Shown: positions 25,655-34,409 of the stretch, one piece after another | Layout: every line of letters starts with the position of its first letter | How positions within the stretch are numbered: the first letter of the stretch is position 1 | Assembly: GCF_002803845.1 (NCBI RefSeq) | Contig: NZ_CP024985.1 | Span: 2,542,001 to 2,606,000 of the forward strand | Source of the DNA: Streptomyces lavendulae subsp. lavendulae | GTDB taxonomy: Bacteria > Actinomycetota > Actinomycetes > Streptomycetales > Streptomycetaceae | Reading direction: 5' to 3' | Length of the DNA stretch: 64,000 nt | The notes under the pieces: model-generated | What the model saw: the letters and a program-made list of their open reading frames with translations, nothing else | Told to the model about the DNA's origin: nothing | Databases searched by the model: none | Translations under genes and position numbers: made by a program

Positions 25655-27232
25655 TCAGTCCAGGTAGTCGCGCAGGACCTGGGACCGGGACGGGTGGCGC
25701 AACTTCGACATGGTCTTGGACTCGATCTGGCGGATGCGCTCGCGGGTGACCCCGTAGACCTTGCCGATCTCGTCGAGGGTCTTGGGCTGGCCGTCGGTGA
25801 GGCCGAACCGCATCGAGACCACCCCGGCCTCGCGCTCGCTCAGCGTGTCGAGGACCGAGTGCAGCTGCTCCTGCAGCAGCGTGAAGCTCACGGCGTCGGC
25901 CGGGACGACCGCCTCGGAGTCCTCGATCAGGTCACCGAACTCGCTGTCGCCGTCCTCGCCGAGGGGGGTGTGCAGGGAGATCGGCTCGCGGCCGTACTTC
26001 TGGACCTCGATGACCTTCTCGGGGGTCATGTCGAGTTCCTTGGCCAGCTCCTCCGGGGTGGGCTCGCGGCCGAGGTCCTGGAGCATCTGGCGCTGCACGC
26101 GGGCGAGCTTGTTGATCACTTCGACCATGTGCACCGGAATGCGGATGGTGCGGGCCTGGTCGGCCATGGCGCGGGTGATCGCCTGCCGGATCCACCAGGT
26201 CGCGTACGTGGAGAACTTGTAGCCCTTGGTGTAGTCGAACTTCTCCACCGCGCGAATCAGGCCCAGGTTGCCCTCCTGGATCAGGTCCAGGAAGAGCATG
26301 CCGCGGCCGGTGTAGCGCTTGGCCAGGGAGACCACGAGACGGAGGTTGGCCTCCAGCAGGTGGTTCTTGGCGCGGCGGCCGTCCTCGGCGATGATCTCCA
26401 GCTCGCGCTTGAGCTTGGGCGCCAGCTTGTCGGAGTTGGCCAGCTTGTCCTCGGCGAACAGGCCCGCCTCGATGCGCTTGGCGAGCTCGACCTCCTGCTC
26501 GGCGTTGAGCAGCGGGACCTTGCCGATCTGCTTGAGGTAGTCCTTGACGGGGTCGGCGGTGGCGCCGGCCACGACGACCTGCTGGGCGGGGGCGTCGTCC
26601 TCGTCGTCCGAGATGACGAAGCCCTTGTTCTCCCCGCCCTCCTCTTCCTCCTCGGCCTCGGCCTTCGGGGCGTCGGGGCCCTCGTCCGCGGTCTCCTCGC
26701 CGTCCTCGTCCGCGTCCTTCTTGGCCGCGGTCTTCTTCGCGGCCGTCTTCTTCGCCGCGGTCTTCTTGGCGGGAGCGGCCTTCTTCGCGGCCGTCTTCCG
26801 GGCTGCGGTCTTCTTCGCGGCGGGCTCGGCCACGGGCTCCTCGGCCAGGGCGTCGGTGATGTCCGGCTCCGCCGTCCCGGTCCCGGTGTCCGCGACGATT
26901 CCGGCCGCGGCCGGAGGGGCCGCCGTCTTCGCCGCGACGGTCTTGGTCGCCGTCCGCTTGGCGGGGCTCTTCGCCGCGACGCTCTTGCGGGGGGTGCGCC
27001 TGGGCGACTCCGCGGCACTGACCATCAGTGTCACACCCTCTTCCTCAAGGATCTGGTTGAGGCTGCGCAGAACATTCTTCCACTGGGTCGCAGGAATCTG
27101 GTCAGCCTCGAAGGCCCGACGCACGTCATCGCCGGCGATCTGCCCCTCGGCCTTGCCCCGCTCGATGAGCGCCATCACAGACTCGGAATCGGCGATCTCC
27201 GGCGGGAGCGTACGGGATGTGCTGGCCGACAC
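25655..27232 (-). CDS. hrdB: Principal RNA polymerase sigma factor HrdB
   Basis: A 525-aa group 1 sigma-70. The start is GTG 27232, giving the characteristic N-terminus [15 protein letters not shown] and GAGAGG as ribosome site; an upstream in-frame ATG at 27391 would add 53 residues unlike any sigma factor. Region 1.1 ([21 protein letters not shown]) is followed by a Lys/Ala-rich section with TAAKK repeats and an acidic stretch ([13 protein letters not shown]). Regions 2-4 are essentially canonical: [20 protein letters not shown], then [18 protein letters not shown] (2.4), and the region 4.2 helix-turn-helix [20 protein letters not shown]. It directs housekeeping transcription. It is flanked by whiH upstream and the protease downstream. 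Confidence 0.97.
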   Translation of the reverse strand: MSASTSRTLPPEIADSESVMALIERGKAEGQIAGDDVRRAFEADQIPATQWKNVLRSLNQILEEEGVTLMVSAAESPRRTPRKSVAAKSPAKRTATKTVAAKTAAPPAAAGIVADTGTGTAEPDITDALAEEPVAEPAAKKTAARKTAAKKAAPAKKTAAKKTAAKKTAAKKDADEDGEETADEGPDAPKAEAEEEEEGGENKGFVISDDEDDAPAQQVVVAGATADPVKDYLKQIGKVPLLNAEQEVELAKRIEAGLFAEDKLANSDKLAPKLKRELEIIAEDGRRAKNHLLEANLRLVVSLAKRYTGRGMLFLDLIQEGNLGLIRAVEKFDYTKGYKFSTYATWWIRQAITRAMADQARTIRIPVHMVEVINKLARVQRQMLQDLGREPTPEELAKELDMTPEKVIEVQKYGREPISLHTPLGEDGDSEFGDLIEDSEAVVPADAVSFTLLQEQLHSVLDTLSEREAGVVSMRFGLTDGQPKTLDEIGKVYGVTRERIRQIESKTMSKLRHPSRSQVLRDYLD

Positions 27233-27399
27233 GAACAACCTCTCGGAACGATGGGAACGGCTTCCGACCCCGGCCTGGTGCTGGACCGGAGCCGACGACC
27301 ACCGACTGGGGATGGGCCGGGGGCGCGGGCAGGGGCCGGGGAGCTGCACAGCACCCCCAAGGGCTGCTGTCTTCCCTCCGTCGGCCATCACCTCTTACG

Positions 27400-27426
27400 T
27401 CATCGCGTGACGTCGCGGAGCGTTAC
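27400..27426 (-). promoter_or_regulatory. Candidate ECF-type promoter of hrdB
   Basis: On the minus strand GTAACG (complement of 27421-27426) and CGATGA (complement of 27400-27405) are 15 bp apart. They resemble -35 (GTAAC) and -10 (CGATGA) elements of ECF sigma promoters. hrdB in Streptomyces is known to be transcribed largely by the ECF factor ShbA. The resulting leader would be about 160 nt. The match is by eye only. Confidence 0.4.
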
Positions 27427-27527
27427 GCCCAATCTTCGTGGCCCGAATCACATCGGGTTCCCGTCCGTGCCCGTCCCACGGTCGTACGCCTGCTTCCGGC
27501 AGGCCCGGGAAGGCCCCGCACGCCGGA

Positions 27528-27556
27528 GTCGCCGGACCCGAAACGGGCCCGGCGAC
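27528..27556 (-). terminator. Hairpin after whiH
   Basis: A 13-bp stem with one mismatch (27528-27540 with 27544-27556) and a tight AAA loop lies 37 nt past the whiH stop on the minus strand, before the hrdB promoter region. Confidence 0.6.
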
Positions 27557-27592
27557 CGGTGGTGCACCCCCGCGCCCCCGCGCGTCGACGCC

Positions 27593-28480
27593 TCAGTGCT
27601 CGCGCGGGGCGGGCACCACGCGCTCGACCTCCGGATGCACCGTCAGGAGCTGACGCATGGCGCTCTCGGCACCCGTCGCGTCACCGGCCGCGAGCGCCTC
27701 GACCATCCGCGCGTGGTGCGCGACGCAGGTCTCGCCGGGACGGTCGCAGGCGGTGACGGGACTGCCGGAGACCTGGAGGGCTGCGGAGACGATGCCCGAC
27801 AGGTGTTCCAGCATGCGGTTGCCGGCGACCTGGATCAGCAGTGCGTGGAACTCGTTGTCGGCGCGCGCGAAGGTGATCGCATCACCCTGCCCGAGGGCGT
27901 GTCCCATGATCTCGACCATGTCGGCGAGGCGCTGCTGGACGTCCGGGCGGCCGTGGCCGGCCGCGAGGCGCGCGGCCAGCGGCTCGATGGTCCAGCGGAG
28001 CTCGTTGAGCTCGCGGCGCTGGTCGTCGCGCTGGGGCCCGAAGGCGCGCCACTCGATGATGTCGGGGTCGAGCAGGTTCCAGTCGGCCACGGGCCGGACG
28101 CGGGTGCCCACGTTGGGGCGGGCGCTGACGAGGCCCTTGGCCTCCAGGACCCGCAGGGATTCACGGACGACCGTGCGGGAGACCTCGAAGCGCTGGCCGA
28201 TCTCCTCGGGGACCAGGGGCCGGTCCGCGCCGAGGTCGCCCGAAACGATCATCTGGCCGAGCTGCTGGACGAGTTGGCCGTGCAGACCGCGGCCGCGGCT
28301 GCCTGCCGCCCGGCGGCCGACGCGGCTGAGCTCGACGTCGCCCCCGTCCCAGTGGGGCGGTCCGACCCGGTCGGACCCGGAGGCCTCCGGGTAGGGGTAG
28401 CGGTCGAGTTCGCCCGAGCCGGCGAGGCCGGTGTCGGCATGGCGGGCGGCGGTCATCATGGTGTGCGCAAGGGTACTCAC
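27593..28480 (-). CDS. whiH: Sporulation regulator WhiH (GntR/FadR family)
   Basis: A 295-aa GntR-family regulator next to hrdB, the conserved position of whiH. The start is GTG 28480 with AAAGGA just upstream, giving MSTLAHTMMTAARHAD; the frame runs about 28 codons further without support. The DNA-binding winged helix is VPEEIGQRFEVSRTVVRESLRVLEAKGLVSARPNVGTRV (key stretch SRTVVRESL). The C-terminal FadR-type all-helical domain probably binds a small carboxylate. In S. coelicolor WhiH is needed for aerial hyphae to septate into spores, is transcribed by sigma-WhiG and limits its own expression. The upstream region here shows a candidate sigma-WhiG promoter and a spaced inverted repeat consistent with that. 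Confidence 0.93.
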   Translation of the reverse strand: MSTLAHTMMTAARHADTGLAGSGELDRYPYPEASGSDRVGPPHWDGGDVELSRVGRRAAGSRGRGLHGQLVQQLGQMIVSGDLGADRPLVPEEIGQRFEVSRTVVRESLRVLEAKGLVSARPNVGTRVRPVADWNLLDPDIIEWRAFGPQRDDQRRELNELRWTIEPLAARLAAGHGRPDVQQRLADMVEIMGHALGQGDAITFARADNEFHALLIQVAGNRMLEHLSGIVSAALQVSGSPVTACDRPGETCVAHHARMVEALAAGDATGAESAMRQLLTVHPEVERVVPAPREH

Positions 28481-28504
28481 GAATCCTTTGTCGGCCGTGC
28501 CCCC

Positions 28505-28547
28505 ATCACCCTTGAGGTCTTTGGTGAAAAGCACACGAAAGGGTGAT
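28505..28547. promoter_or_regulatory. Inverted repeat upstream of whiH, candidate operator
   Basis: ATCACCCTT (28505-28513) and AAGGGTGAT (28539-28547) are perfect 9-bp complements whose centres are 34 bp apart, close to three helical turns. They lie between the candidate promoter and the whiH start, where an autorepressor would act. Confidence 0.45.
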
Positions 28548-28572
28548 CGGTGCCACCTACGCAATTGACGAC

Positions 28573-28597
28573 TTATCGTAAAGAACCGGGCCTTTTG
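28573..28597 (-). promoter_or_regulatory. Candidate sigma-WhiG promoter of whiH
   Basis: On the minus strand TACGATAA (complement of 28573-28580) matches six of eight bases of the sigma-WhiG -10 GCCGATAA. CAAA (complement of 28594-28597) is a plausible -35, though the spacer is 13 bp rather than the usual 15 or so. whiH is known to depend on sigma-WhiG in S. coelicolor. Confidence 0.4.
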
Positions 28598-28681
28598 CGC
28601 GGAGTTGCGGTCCGCTTCGGGTGATCCGGCCCGATCCGGACTTCTACGGTCCAGGCGAAGTCGCCTCCCGCACCGGAACGA

Positions 28682-30892
28682 TCACCAACGGACGCGCCCG
28701 CGCAGTCCTGTGAACGCATAGGCGCACAACAGGACCATCAGCGACAACACCAGTGCGGTGCCGACGGGTTGAACCATCACCCGAAGGACCCCCAGCACGA
28801 TCCGGTCCGCCTCCGGGGGCCACGGCGACCAGATCAGGCCGCGCAGCCGGGAGGCGATCCCGGTCACCGGGTACGCGGACGGCCCGTCGAGGACCTTGCG
28901 CACCAGCGGTACGACGGCCACCGGTACGGCGAGCACCGCCGCGAAGCCCGCGGACGCGGCGCGGAACACTCCGGAGGCGAGGACCCCGGCCCAGGCGCAG
29001 CCGACGAGCAGCCCGGCCCAACTCGCCGCGGGGGAGATCCATTCCACCGGCGGACTCAGCGGCCCGGAACCGAAGACGAGCCGGAGCGCGGTGCTGTCGG
29101 CGGCGACCGCGAGGATGCCGAGGGCCAGGGCGAGGGCGGCGCTCACTGCGAGTTTGGCGGTGAGCAGCCCCAGCCGGCGGGGCACGGTGCCCCGGTCTGC
29201 GGCGAGGGCGGGGTAGCGGTACTCCTCGCCGAAGGCCAGGGAGCCGAGCAGCCCGGCGCCGAGCGCGGCGGGCGGCAGCGGGAGGAGCTCCGGCCAGGCG
29301 GCGAGCAGCCGGTTCCGGGGGGTGTGGCCCGCGCGTGCCAGTACCAGGGAGGTGAGCGCGGAGACGGTGACGACGAGGGCGGCGGTCAGCAGCGGGGTGG
29401 CGGTGCCGAACACCCGGCGGAGCTCGTAGCGCAGCGGCCACAGCGGGCCGCCCACCCGCCGCACCCTCCGCAGTCCGGAAGAGCCCCGCCCGGGACGGGC
29501 ATGACTCGGCCCGGCGCCACCGCCACCCTCGGGGCCGGGGCGCTCGGACGTGTCGGGGCCCCCGGCCGCCGCGGCGTGAGCGACCGCGGCGTCGGCGACC
29601 GCGGGGAGGAGCCGGGCCGGGACCCGTGCCGCAGCCGGGCCCTGCCCTGCGGACCGGGCCGGTTCCGGGGGCGGAGCCAGGTCGGGTGCCGCCTCCCGGG
29701 CAGGGGGAGCGGCGCGGACCGGGGTCACGCCTGGTTCGCCCTCGGGACCGGCTCCGGTACCGGGGTCGGCGCACGCCGGCCCGGTGAGGAGCGCGGCGCG
29801 GTGGTCGGGGCGGGGGCCCCCGTGGACCGAGGCCTCGGCTCCCCCCACGAAGCCCGCGGCGGAGGGCGGAACGGAGCCCTGCGCGGAACCCGGGACCTGG
29901 CGGGCCGGGGCCTCGGCCCGAATGTCCGCGCGCGCCTCCGCCCGGACGTCCGCCCGGACGTCCAGCCGGGCCGTGGTCCCGACGCGGGTCCGGGCCTGCG
30001 GCACCGGCGGCACGGGCGCGCCGGCGTCCCCGGTCTCGTCCGCGAGCTGATGGACGAGCACGCCGTGCCGGAACGCCGCCTCGCCGATCTCGGCGCAGTT
30101 GCTGCCGTACACCGACAGGCGGCTGCCGCTCTCCTCGACGATCTCCACCACTCTGTGGGCGGAGCGGGCCTCACGTCCGAGCACGTCGGCGAGCCGGGCT
30201 GCGTGCGGGGTCCGCACGGCGACCCGCGGCCGCAGCCGGGTACGGGCGAAGTCCGCGGCTTCCTGATCGGCGACGAGGCGGCCCGAGGCGATGGAGACGA
30301 CCCGGTCGGCGTACCGGGCGGCCTCCTTCGCATCGTCGGTGGTGAAGAGCACGGCCCCGCCGAGGGAGGCGTGACCGCGCAGCAGCCCGTGCAGCCAGGC
30401 CCGCTCGCGGGAATGCAGCCCGGCGGCGGGTTCGTCGAGGAGCAGGGTGCACGGATCGGCGAGCAGGGCGGCGGCGAGGGCGGCGCGGCGCTCCATGCCG
30501 GTCGAGAGCGACCCGAGCCGCCGGTCGCGCAGACCGCCGATGCCGACGACCTCCATCAGGACGTCCGCCCGGGAGGCGGGTACCCCGACGGCGGCACTGA
30601 GCATCCGCAGTTGGTTGCGGACCGTCCTCGACGGGTGTCCGGGAACGTCTCCGAGGAGCACGCCGACCTCACGGCCCGGATGCGGGATCCGGTGCAGCGG
30701 GCGGCCGCGGAAGTAGGTGACGCCCCGTCCCGGTTCGAGTTCGAGCATGAGCCGCAGCGCGGTGGTCTTGCCCGAACCCGGCTCGCCGAGCAGGGCGGTC
30801 ACGTACCCCGGGCGGGCCTCGAAGGTGAGGTCGTTCACGACGGGCGGGAGTTCTCGACGGGGTGTGCTGGTGAGTCCGATGGCCTGGAGCAT
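28682..30892 (-). CDS. ABC transporter: ATPase fused to permease through a Pro/Ala-rich linker
   Basis: A 736-aa protein in three parts, starting at ATG 30892 (MLQAIGLTSTP). Residues about 1-210 are an ABC ATPase: Walker A GEPGSGKTTAL, signature LSTGMERRAALAAALL (degenerate LSGGQ) and Walker B CTLLLDEPAAG. Residues about 290-490 are low complexity, rich in Ala, Pro, Arg and Asp, with repeats such as ARADIRAEA. The last 220 residues contain six hydrophobic segments resembling an ABC-2-type permease. Half-transporters of this ATPase-first order are uncommon. It is directly upstream of whiH in reverse orientation terms (whiH lies downstream on the same strand, about 200 bp away with its own promoter). 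Substrate is unknown; antibiotic or lipid export is a guess. Confidence 0.8.
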   Translation of the reverse strand: MLQAIGLTSTPRRELPPVVNDLTFEARPGYVTALLGEPGSGKTTALRLMLELEPGRGVTYFRGRPLHRIPHPGREVGVLLGDVPGHPSRTVRNQLRMLSAAVGVPASRADVLMEVVGIGGLRDRRLGSLSTGMERRAALAAALLADPCTLLLDEPAAGLHSRERAWLHGLLRGHASLGGAVLFTTDDAKEAARYADRVVSIASGRLVADQEAADFARTRLRPRVAVRTPHAARLADVLGREARSAHRVVEIVEESGSRLSVYGSNCAEIGEAAFRHGVLVHQLADETGDAGAPVPPVPQARTRVGTTARLDVRADVRAEARADIRAEAPARQVPGSAQGSVPPSAAGFVGGAEASVHGGPRPDHRAALLTGPACADPGTGAGPEGEPGVTPVRAAPPAREAAPDLAPPPEPARSAGQGPAAARVPARLLPAVADAAVAHAAAAGGPDTSERPGPEGGGGAGPSHARPGRGSSGLRRVRRVGGPLWPLRYELRRVFGTATPLLTAALVVTVSALTSLVLARAGHTPRNRLLAAWPELLPLPPAALGAGLLGSLAFGEEYRYPALAADRGTVPRRLGLLTAKLAVSAALALALGILAVAADSTALRLVFGSGPLSPPVEWISPAASWAGLLVGCAWAGVLASGVFRAASAGFAAVLAVPVAVVPLVRKVLDGPSAYPVTGIASRLRGLIWSPWPPEADRIVLGVLRVMVQPVGTALVLSLMVLLCAYAFTGLRGRVRW

Positions 30893-31050
30893 CGCTTCTC
30901 TCGCGGGGGGTGAGACCGCTTTGCGGCAGGGAGAGTACCGCAAGCAAGATAACGCGATATGTCCGATTTTCTACGCAACCGGTCCGGTCCGGTGCCGTGA
31001 TTGCCGCCCGAGACCACCCGGGCGGACGCCGGAGGTGCCCCCGGGGAGGA

Positions 31051-31797
31051 TCAGACTTCCGGCCGCAGCATCGGCGGGTTGAGCAGGGTCGCCCCGCCCG
31101 CCCTGAACAGCTGGGCCGGCCTGCCGCCCTGACGGGTGGTCGTCCCACCGGCCGGCACCAGGAAACCGGGGGTGCCGGTGACCTTGCGGTGGAAGTTGCG
31201 GGGGTCCAGCGCCACCCCCCACACCGCCTCGTACACCCGGCGCAGCTCTCCGACGGTGAACTCCGGCGGGCAGAAGGCGGTCGCCAGGGAGGAGTACTCG
31301 ATCTTCGAGCGGGCCCGCTCCACACCGTCGGCGAGGATCCGGGCGTGGTCGAACGCCAGCCCGGCGGAGGCCTGGTCGGCGCTCTCCAGCAGTTCGTCGA
31401 CGGGCGCCCAGCGGGCGCTGTTGGCATCCCCGCCGGCCCGGGGCGCGGGCAGGTCGGGGGCGAGGACCAGGTGGGCCACGCTGACGACCCGCATCCGGGG
31501 GTCGCGCTGCGGGTCCCCGTACGTGGCCAGCTGTTCGAGATGGGCGCCGTTGTCCACGCCGGGCGCGGCCGGGTCGTGCGCGCACAGCCCGGTCTCCTCG
31601 GCGAGTTCCCTGGCGGCCGCGGCCCCCAGGTCCTCGTCCCCGCGGACGAACCCGCCGGGCAGCGCCCAGCGGCCCTGGAACGGCTGCTCACCCCGTCGGA
31701 CGACCAACGCGCAGAGCGCGTGGCGCCGCACGGTGAGCACGACCAGGTCGACGGTGACGGCGAAGGGCGGAAAGGCCGACGGGTCGTAGGGCGACAT
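31051..31797 (-). CDS. NrtR-type Nudix regulator
   Basis: A 248-aa two-domain protein. The Nudix box GGFVRGDEDLGAAAARELAEETGL (residues 48-71) is complete, with the RELAEE core, so hydrolysis may be possible. The C-terminal 90 residues (AFCPPEFTVGELRRVYEAVWG, then DPRNFHRKVTGTPGFLVP) form the winged helix found in NrtR regulators. NrtR proteins bind ADP-ribose-type ligands and control NAD biosynthesis or sugar catabolism. No nad gene is adjacent, so the target is not visible apart from a possible autoregulatory palindrome 13 bp before the start. The terminal segment FRAGGATLLNPPMLRPEV is typical of the family. Confidence 0.82.
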   Translation of the reverse strand: MSPYDPSAFPPFAVTVDLVVLTVRRHALCALVVRRGEQPFQGRWALPGGFVRGDEDLGAAAARELAEETGLCAHDPAAPGVDNGAHLEQLATYGDPQRDPRMRVVSVAHLVLAPDLPAPRAGGDANSARWAPVDELLESADQASAGLAFDHARILADGVERARSKIEYSSLATAFCPPEFTVGELRRVYEAVWGVALDPRNFHRKVTGTPGFLVPAGGTTTRQGGRPAQLFRAGGATLLNPPMLRPEV

Positions 31798-31810
31798 GCC
31801 GCGATCATAG

Positions 31811-31825
31811 TCGTCTGCCTGACGA
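31811..31825. promoter_or_regulatory. Palindrome before the NrtR-like gene
   Basis: TCGTC-TGCCT-GACGA (31811-31825) is a perfect 5-5-5 inverted repeat immediately upstream of the ATG at 31797, where an autorepressor could block transcription. Assignment to the NrtR-like protein is inference. Confidence 0.4.
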
Positions 31826-31908
31826 TAAACAGAGCTTTGGTGATCCCGGAGACGGTGATCTGGAACCCAGACCGGATCCTCGCGACCACCCCGGACGGCC
31901 GCGCGGGG

Positions 31909-34134
31909 CTAGCCCCGCAGTTGGAGCCCATCGGCGGCCTCCTCCACCATGCCGACACCGAGGCGGCTGATCCGGACGGCGAACGGTTCCTCCGCCACCC
32001 TCAGGCCGGACAGGCGCAGCGCACCGAGGGGGGCGCCCGCCCGCGGGGTGACGGCGACGGTCGCCGCCGGGGCGTCCGGGCGGATGCCCGCGAGCGCGGT
32101 GAGGGCGTGGATCCCCGCGGCGGCGGCCACCGCCGCCGGCCTGCAGGCCGCGGGGTGCGGGAGCGGGGCGCTGCCGGCGGTGCGCTGCTCGGCCGCGTAC
32201 ATCTCGGGCAGGCGGTACCCGAAGGACTCCGCCGCGTCGAGCAGCCCCCGCAGCAGCCCGGCGGCCTCCTTGTCGAACCCGGCCTGGGCGAGCCCGGCCA
32301 CGGCGAGGGCGCTCTCGTGGGCCCGTACCGCTCCGGCCCGGTGCCCGAAGGGGTTGTGGCCCGGTTCGCGCGCGGCCATGCTGCGCAGCCCCCATCCGGA
32401 ATCCATGGCCGGAGCTCCGAGCAACCGGGCGAGGTGCTCGGTCCGGACGGGGTCCAGCAGGCCTGCTGCATACTGTCCGCCGCCCAGCAGGCCGGTGTCC
32501 AGCAGGTGCGCGGCCGACCCGGTCAGCCGGGGCAGCGGACGGCCGTCCGGGTGCAGGGCGGCGGCGGGGCGGCCCCCGTCCGGTCCGTCGATCCAGAACC
32601 GGGCCCGGAACCGTTCCCGCAGGGCGGCTGCCCACTCCCGCCATTCCGCGGCTCCGGGCCGCCCGCAGTCGGCGAGCAGGTCGGCGCCGAGCAGCGCGGC
32701 CCGGTGCGCGTGGGCCTGGGTCTCGCAGCGCCGTGGCCCGGGATCGGGGTCGGCCAGGAAGCCGTCCTCCCCGAGCGCGGAGCGCAGCCAGCCCAGGCAG
32801 CGCTCCGCGGCGGGCAGCAGCCGGGCCACTTCCTCCTCGGGCAGCCCCCACCTGCGGGCCTCGGCGAGCACCACCGGGAAGCCAAGGGTGGCCTCGGTAC
32901 CGGTGCAGCCCGGTGGGAGCTGCGGCCCGGCGGCGCGCAGCGGCCCGGGGATCTTCCCCGCTCCGGGGCCCCGGCCCCCGGCCTGGCTCCGCGCCAGAGT
33001 CCGCAGGGTGGCGGCGGCCAGCCCGGTGCCGAGCGGGAGCGCCATCCGCGCGGCCCACAGCGACTCGGCCGGGGCCAGCCCGAGCCGCCAGGGCACTCCG
33101 GCCGCGGCGAAGGCGTCCGCCGGTGCCCCGGGATCCCTCAGGAGCAGTGCGCGCAGGTCGTCGAGGCTGGTCCGGAACCAGGCGTCGGCCCTCGGGTCGT
33201 CCCCCTCGGCGCGAGCGGCGGAGAGCGGGTTCGCGGCCTGTCCGGCGGGGGACCGGGCCGAGCGGTCGCGTGTGGTCCGCAGCTCGATGCTGCGGGACTC
33301 CCCCGGCGCCAGTTCGAGCTGCCAGCGCAGCAGCCCGGCCGAGGCGAGGGCGTCGTCGGGGGCCGGTTCGGCGGTGGTGACGGCGAGGGCGTCGCCCGTG
33401 CTCCAGCGCAGTCCGGCGGCGTGCACCCCGGCGGCGAGTTCCGGTCCGGCCCGCCCGGCCGCCACGGCGGCGAGCTCGGCCAGGTCGGTGCCGAGGGAGA
33501 CCTCCACGGGGAGGCGCAGCGGGCGGGTGGCGAAGCTGCGCAGGGTGATGCGCTCGGTGCCGTCGGCGTGGCGGACGCGCTCGATTCCGATGTCGGGGTC
33601 GGGGCCTGCCTCGATGCCGGTGCGGACGGTGGCGGTGAAGGAGGCCCGGTCGGCGGCGAGGCTGCGTCCCTGGACGGCGACCGGATCCCGTCCGCCGACG
33701 CGCAGGACGCAGCGTGACAGCAGGCGCCGCCCCGAGCGGTAGATGCCGTCGATGCCCTGCCCGGTCAGCTGGCCGTGTTCGGGAGAGATGACCAGGCAGG
33801 GTGCGGCGACGCAGATGACGGCGCTGTGCACCGGCGGCAGTTCGGGGCGGCGCGCGGGCCCCACGGCGGACTGCCGCGGCGGGGGCGTTCCCGTCGGCCG
33901 CGCCTGCGGTTCCGGCTCGGGCGGGGCACCTGCCGGGCGTTCCGTGGATGCTGCGGGCACCCGCTCCACCGCCGCCCCCACGGCCGGCCGGCCGTACGGC
34001 GGTCCGTCCGGCCGGATGTCGGGGCCCCTGGCGGGGGCACCGGGCCCGGCCTCGGTGGCCACTGCGGTGCGGTGTCCCGGGACGTCGGGCGGAAGGGACC
34101 TGGGAGGGTCGGTTTCAGGTACGGGGGGAGCCAT
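31909..34134 (-). CDS. Glycogen debranching enzyme N-terminal domain (GDE_N_bis-like) protein
   Basis: A 741-aa protein. ATG 34134 is preferred (AAGGCGG upstream; MAPPVPETDPP) over the open frame's earlier start, which lies inside the DUF4192 gene. The first 115 residues are Pro/Ala-rich and disordered. From about 120 the sequence (PCLVISPEHGQLTGQGIDGIYRSGRRLLSRC) matches the N-terminal beta domain of amylo-alpha-1,6-glucosidase-like proteins, and the rest is an (alpha/alpha)6-barrel-type region with SMAAREPGHNPFGHRAGAVRAHES. Activity on glycogen or another polysaccharide is inferred. The gene is very rich in GC and Ala codons but shows normal codon periodicity. DUF4192 upstream is 275 bp away. 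Confidence 0.78.
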   Translation of the reverse strand: MAPPVPETDPPRSLPPDVPGHRTAVATEAGPGAPARGPDIRPDGPPYGRPAVGAAVERVPAASTERPAGAPPEPEPQARPTGTPPPRQSAVGPARRPELPPVHSAVICVAAPCLVISPEHGQLTGQGIDGIYRSGRRLLSRCVLRVGGRDPVAVQGRSLAADRASFTATVRTGIEAGPDPDIGIERVRHADGTERITLRSFATRPLRLPVEVSLGTDLAELAAVAAGRAGPELAAGVHAAGLRWSTGDALAVTTAEPAPDDALASAGLLRWQLELAPGESRSIELRTTRDRSARSPAGQAANPLSAARAEGDDPRADAWFRTSLDDLRALLLRDPGAPADAFAAAGVPWRLGLAPAESLWAARMALPLGTGLAAATLRTLARSQAGGRGPGAGKIPGPLRAAGPQLPPGCTGTEATLGFPVVLAEARRWGLPEEEVARLLPAAERCLGWLRSALGEDGFLADPDPGPRRCETQAHAHRAALLGADLLADCGRPGAAEWREWAAALRERFRARFWIDGPDGGRPAAALHPDGRPLPRLTGSAAHLLDTGLLGGGQYAAGLLDPVRTEHLARLLGAPAMDSGWGLRSMAAREPGHNPFGHRAGAVRAHESALAVAGLAQAGFDKEAAGLLRGLLDAAESFGYRLPEMYAAEQRTAGSAPLPHPAACRPAAVAAAAGIHALTALAGIRPDAPAATVAVTPRAGAPLGALRLSGLRVAEEPFAVRISRLGVGMVEEAADGLQLRG

Positions 34135-34409
34135 GTGCCGCCTTGTCTGCGCTCCGGCCGGTTCCGCTGGGCGGCGGCGCGGCCGGGCGCCCACCTCCCC
34201 CCAGCTGAACGCCCTCACCCCCGCCCGGGTCACGGGCCCCGGTGGCGGCTGCCCGCATGGGGTACCGCGCCGACGGCGCAGTGCCGCGCCCACCGCGCTC
34301 CAGAGGCGCCGTACGGAACCGTGGTCCCGGTGCCGCCGTAAGCGGCTCCGGCAGCCGGGGGTCCGACGCGGACTCACTGCTCGGAGCGGGCCCACTGCTC
34401 GGCGCGGGC

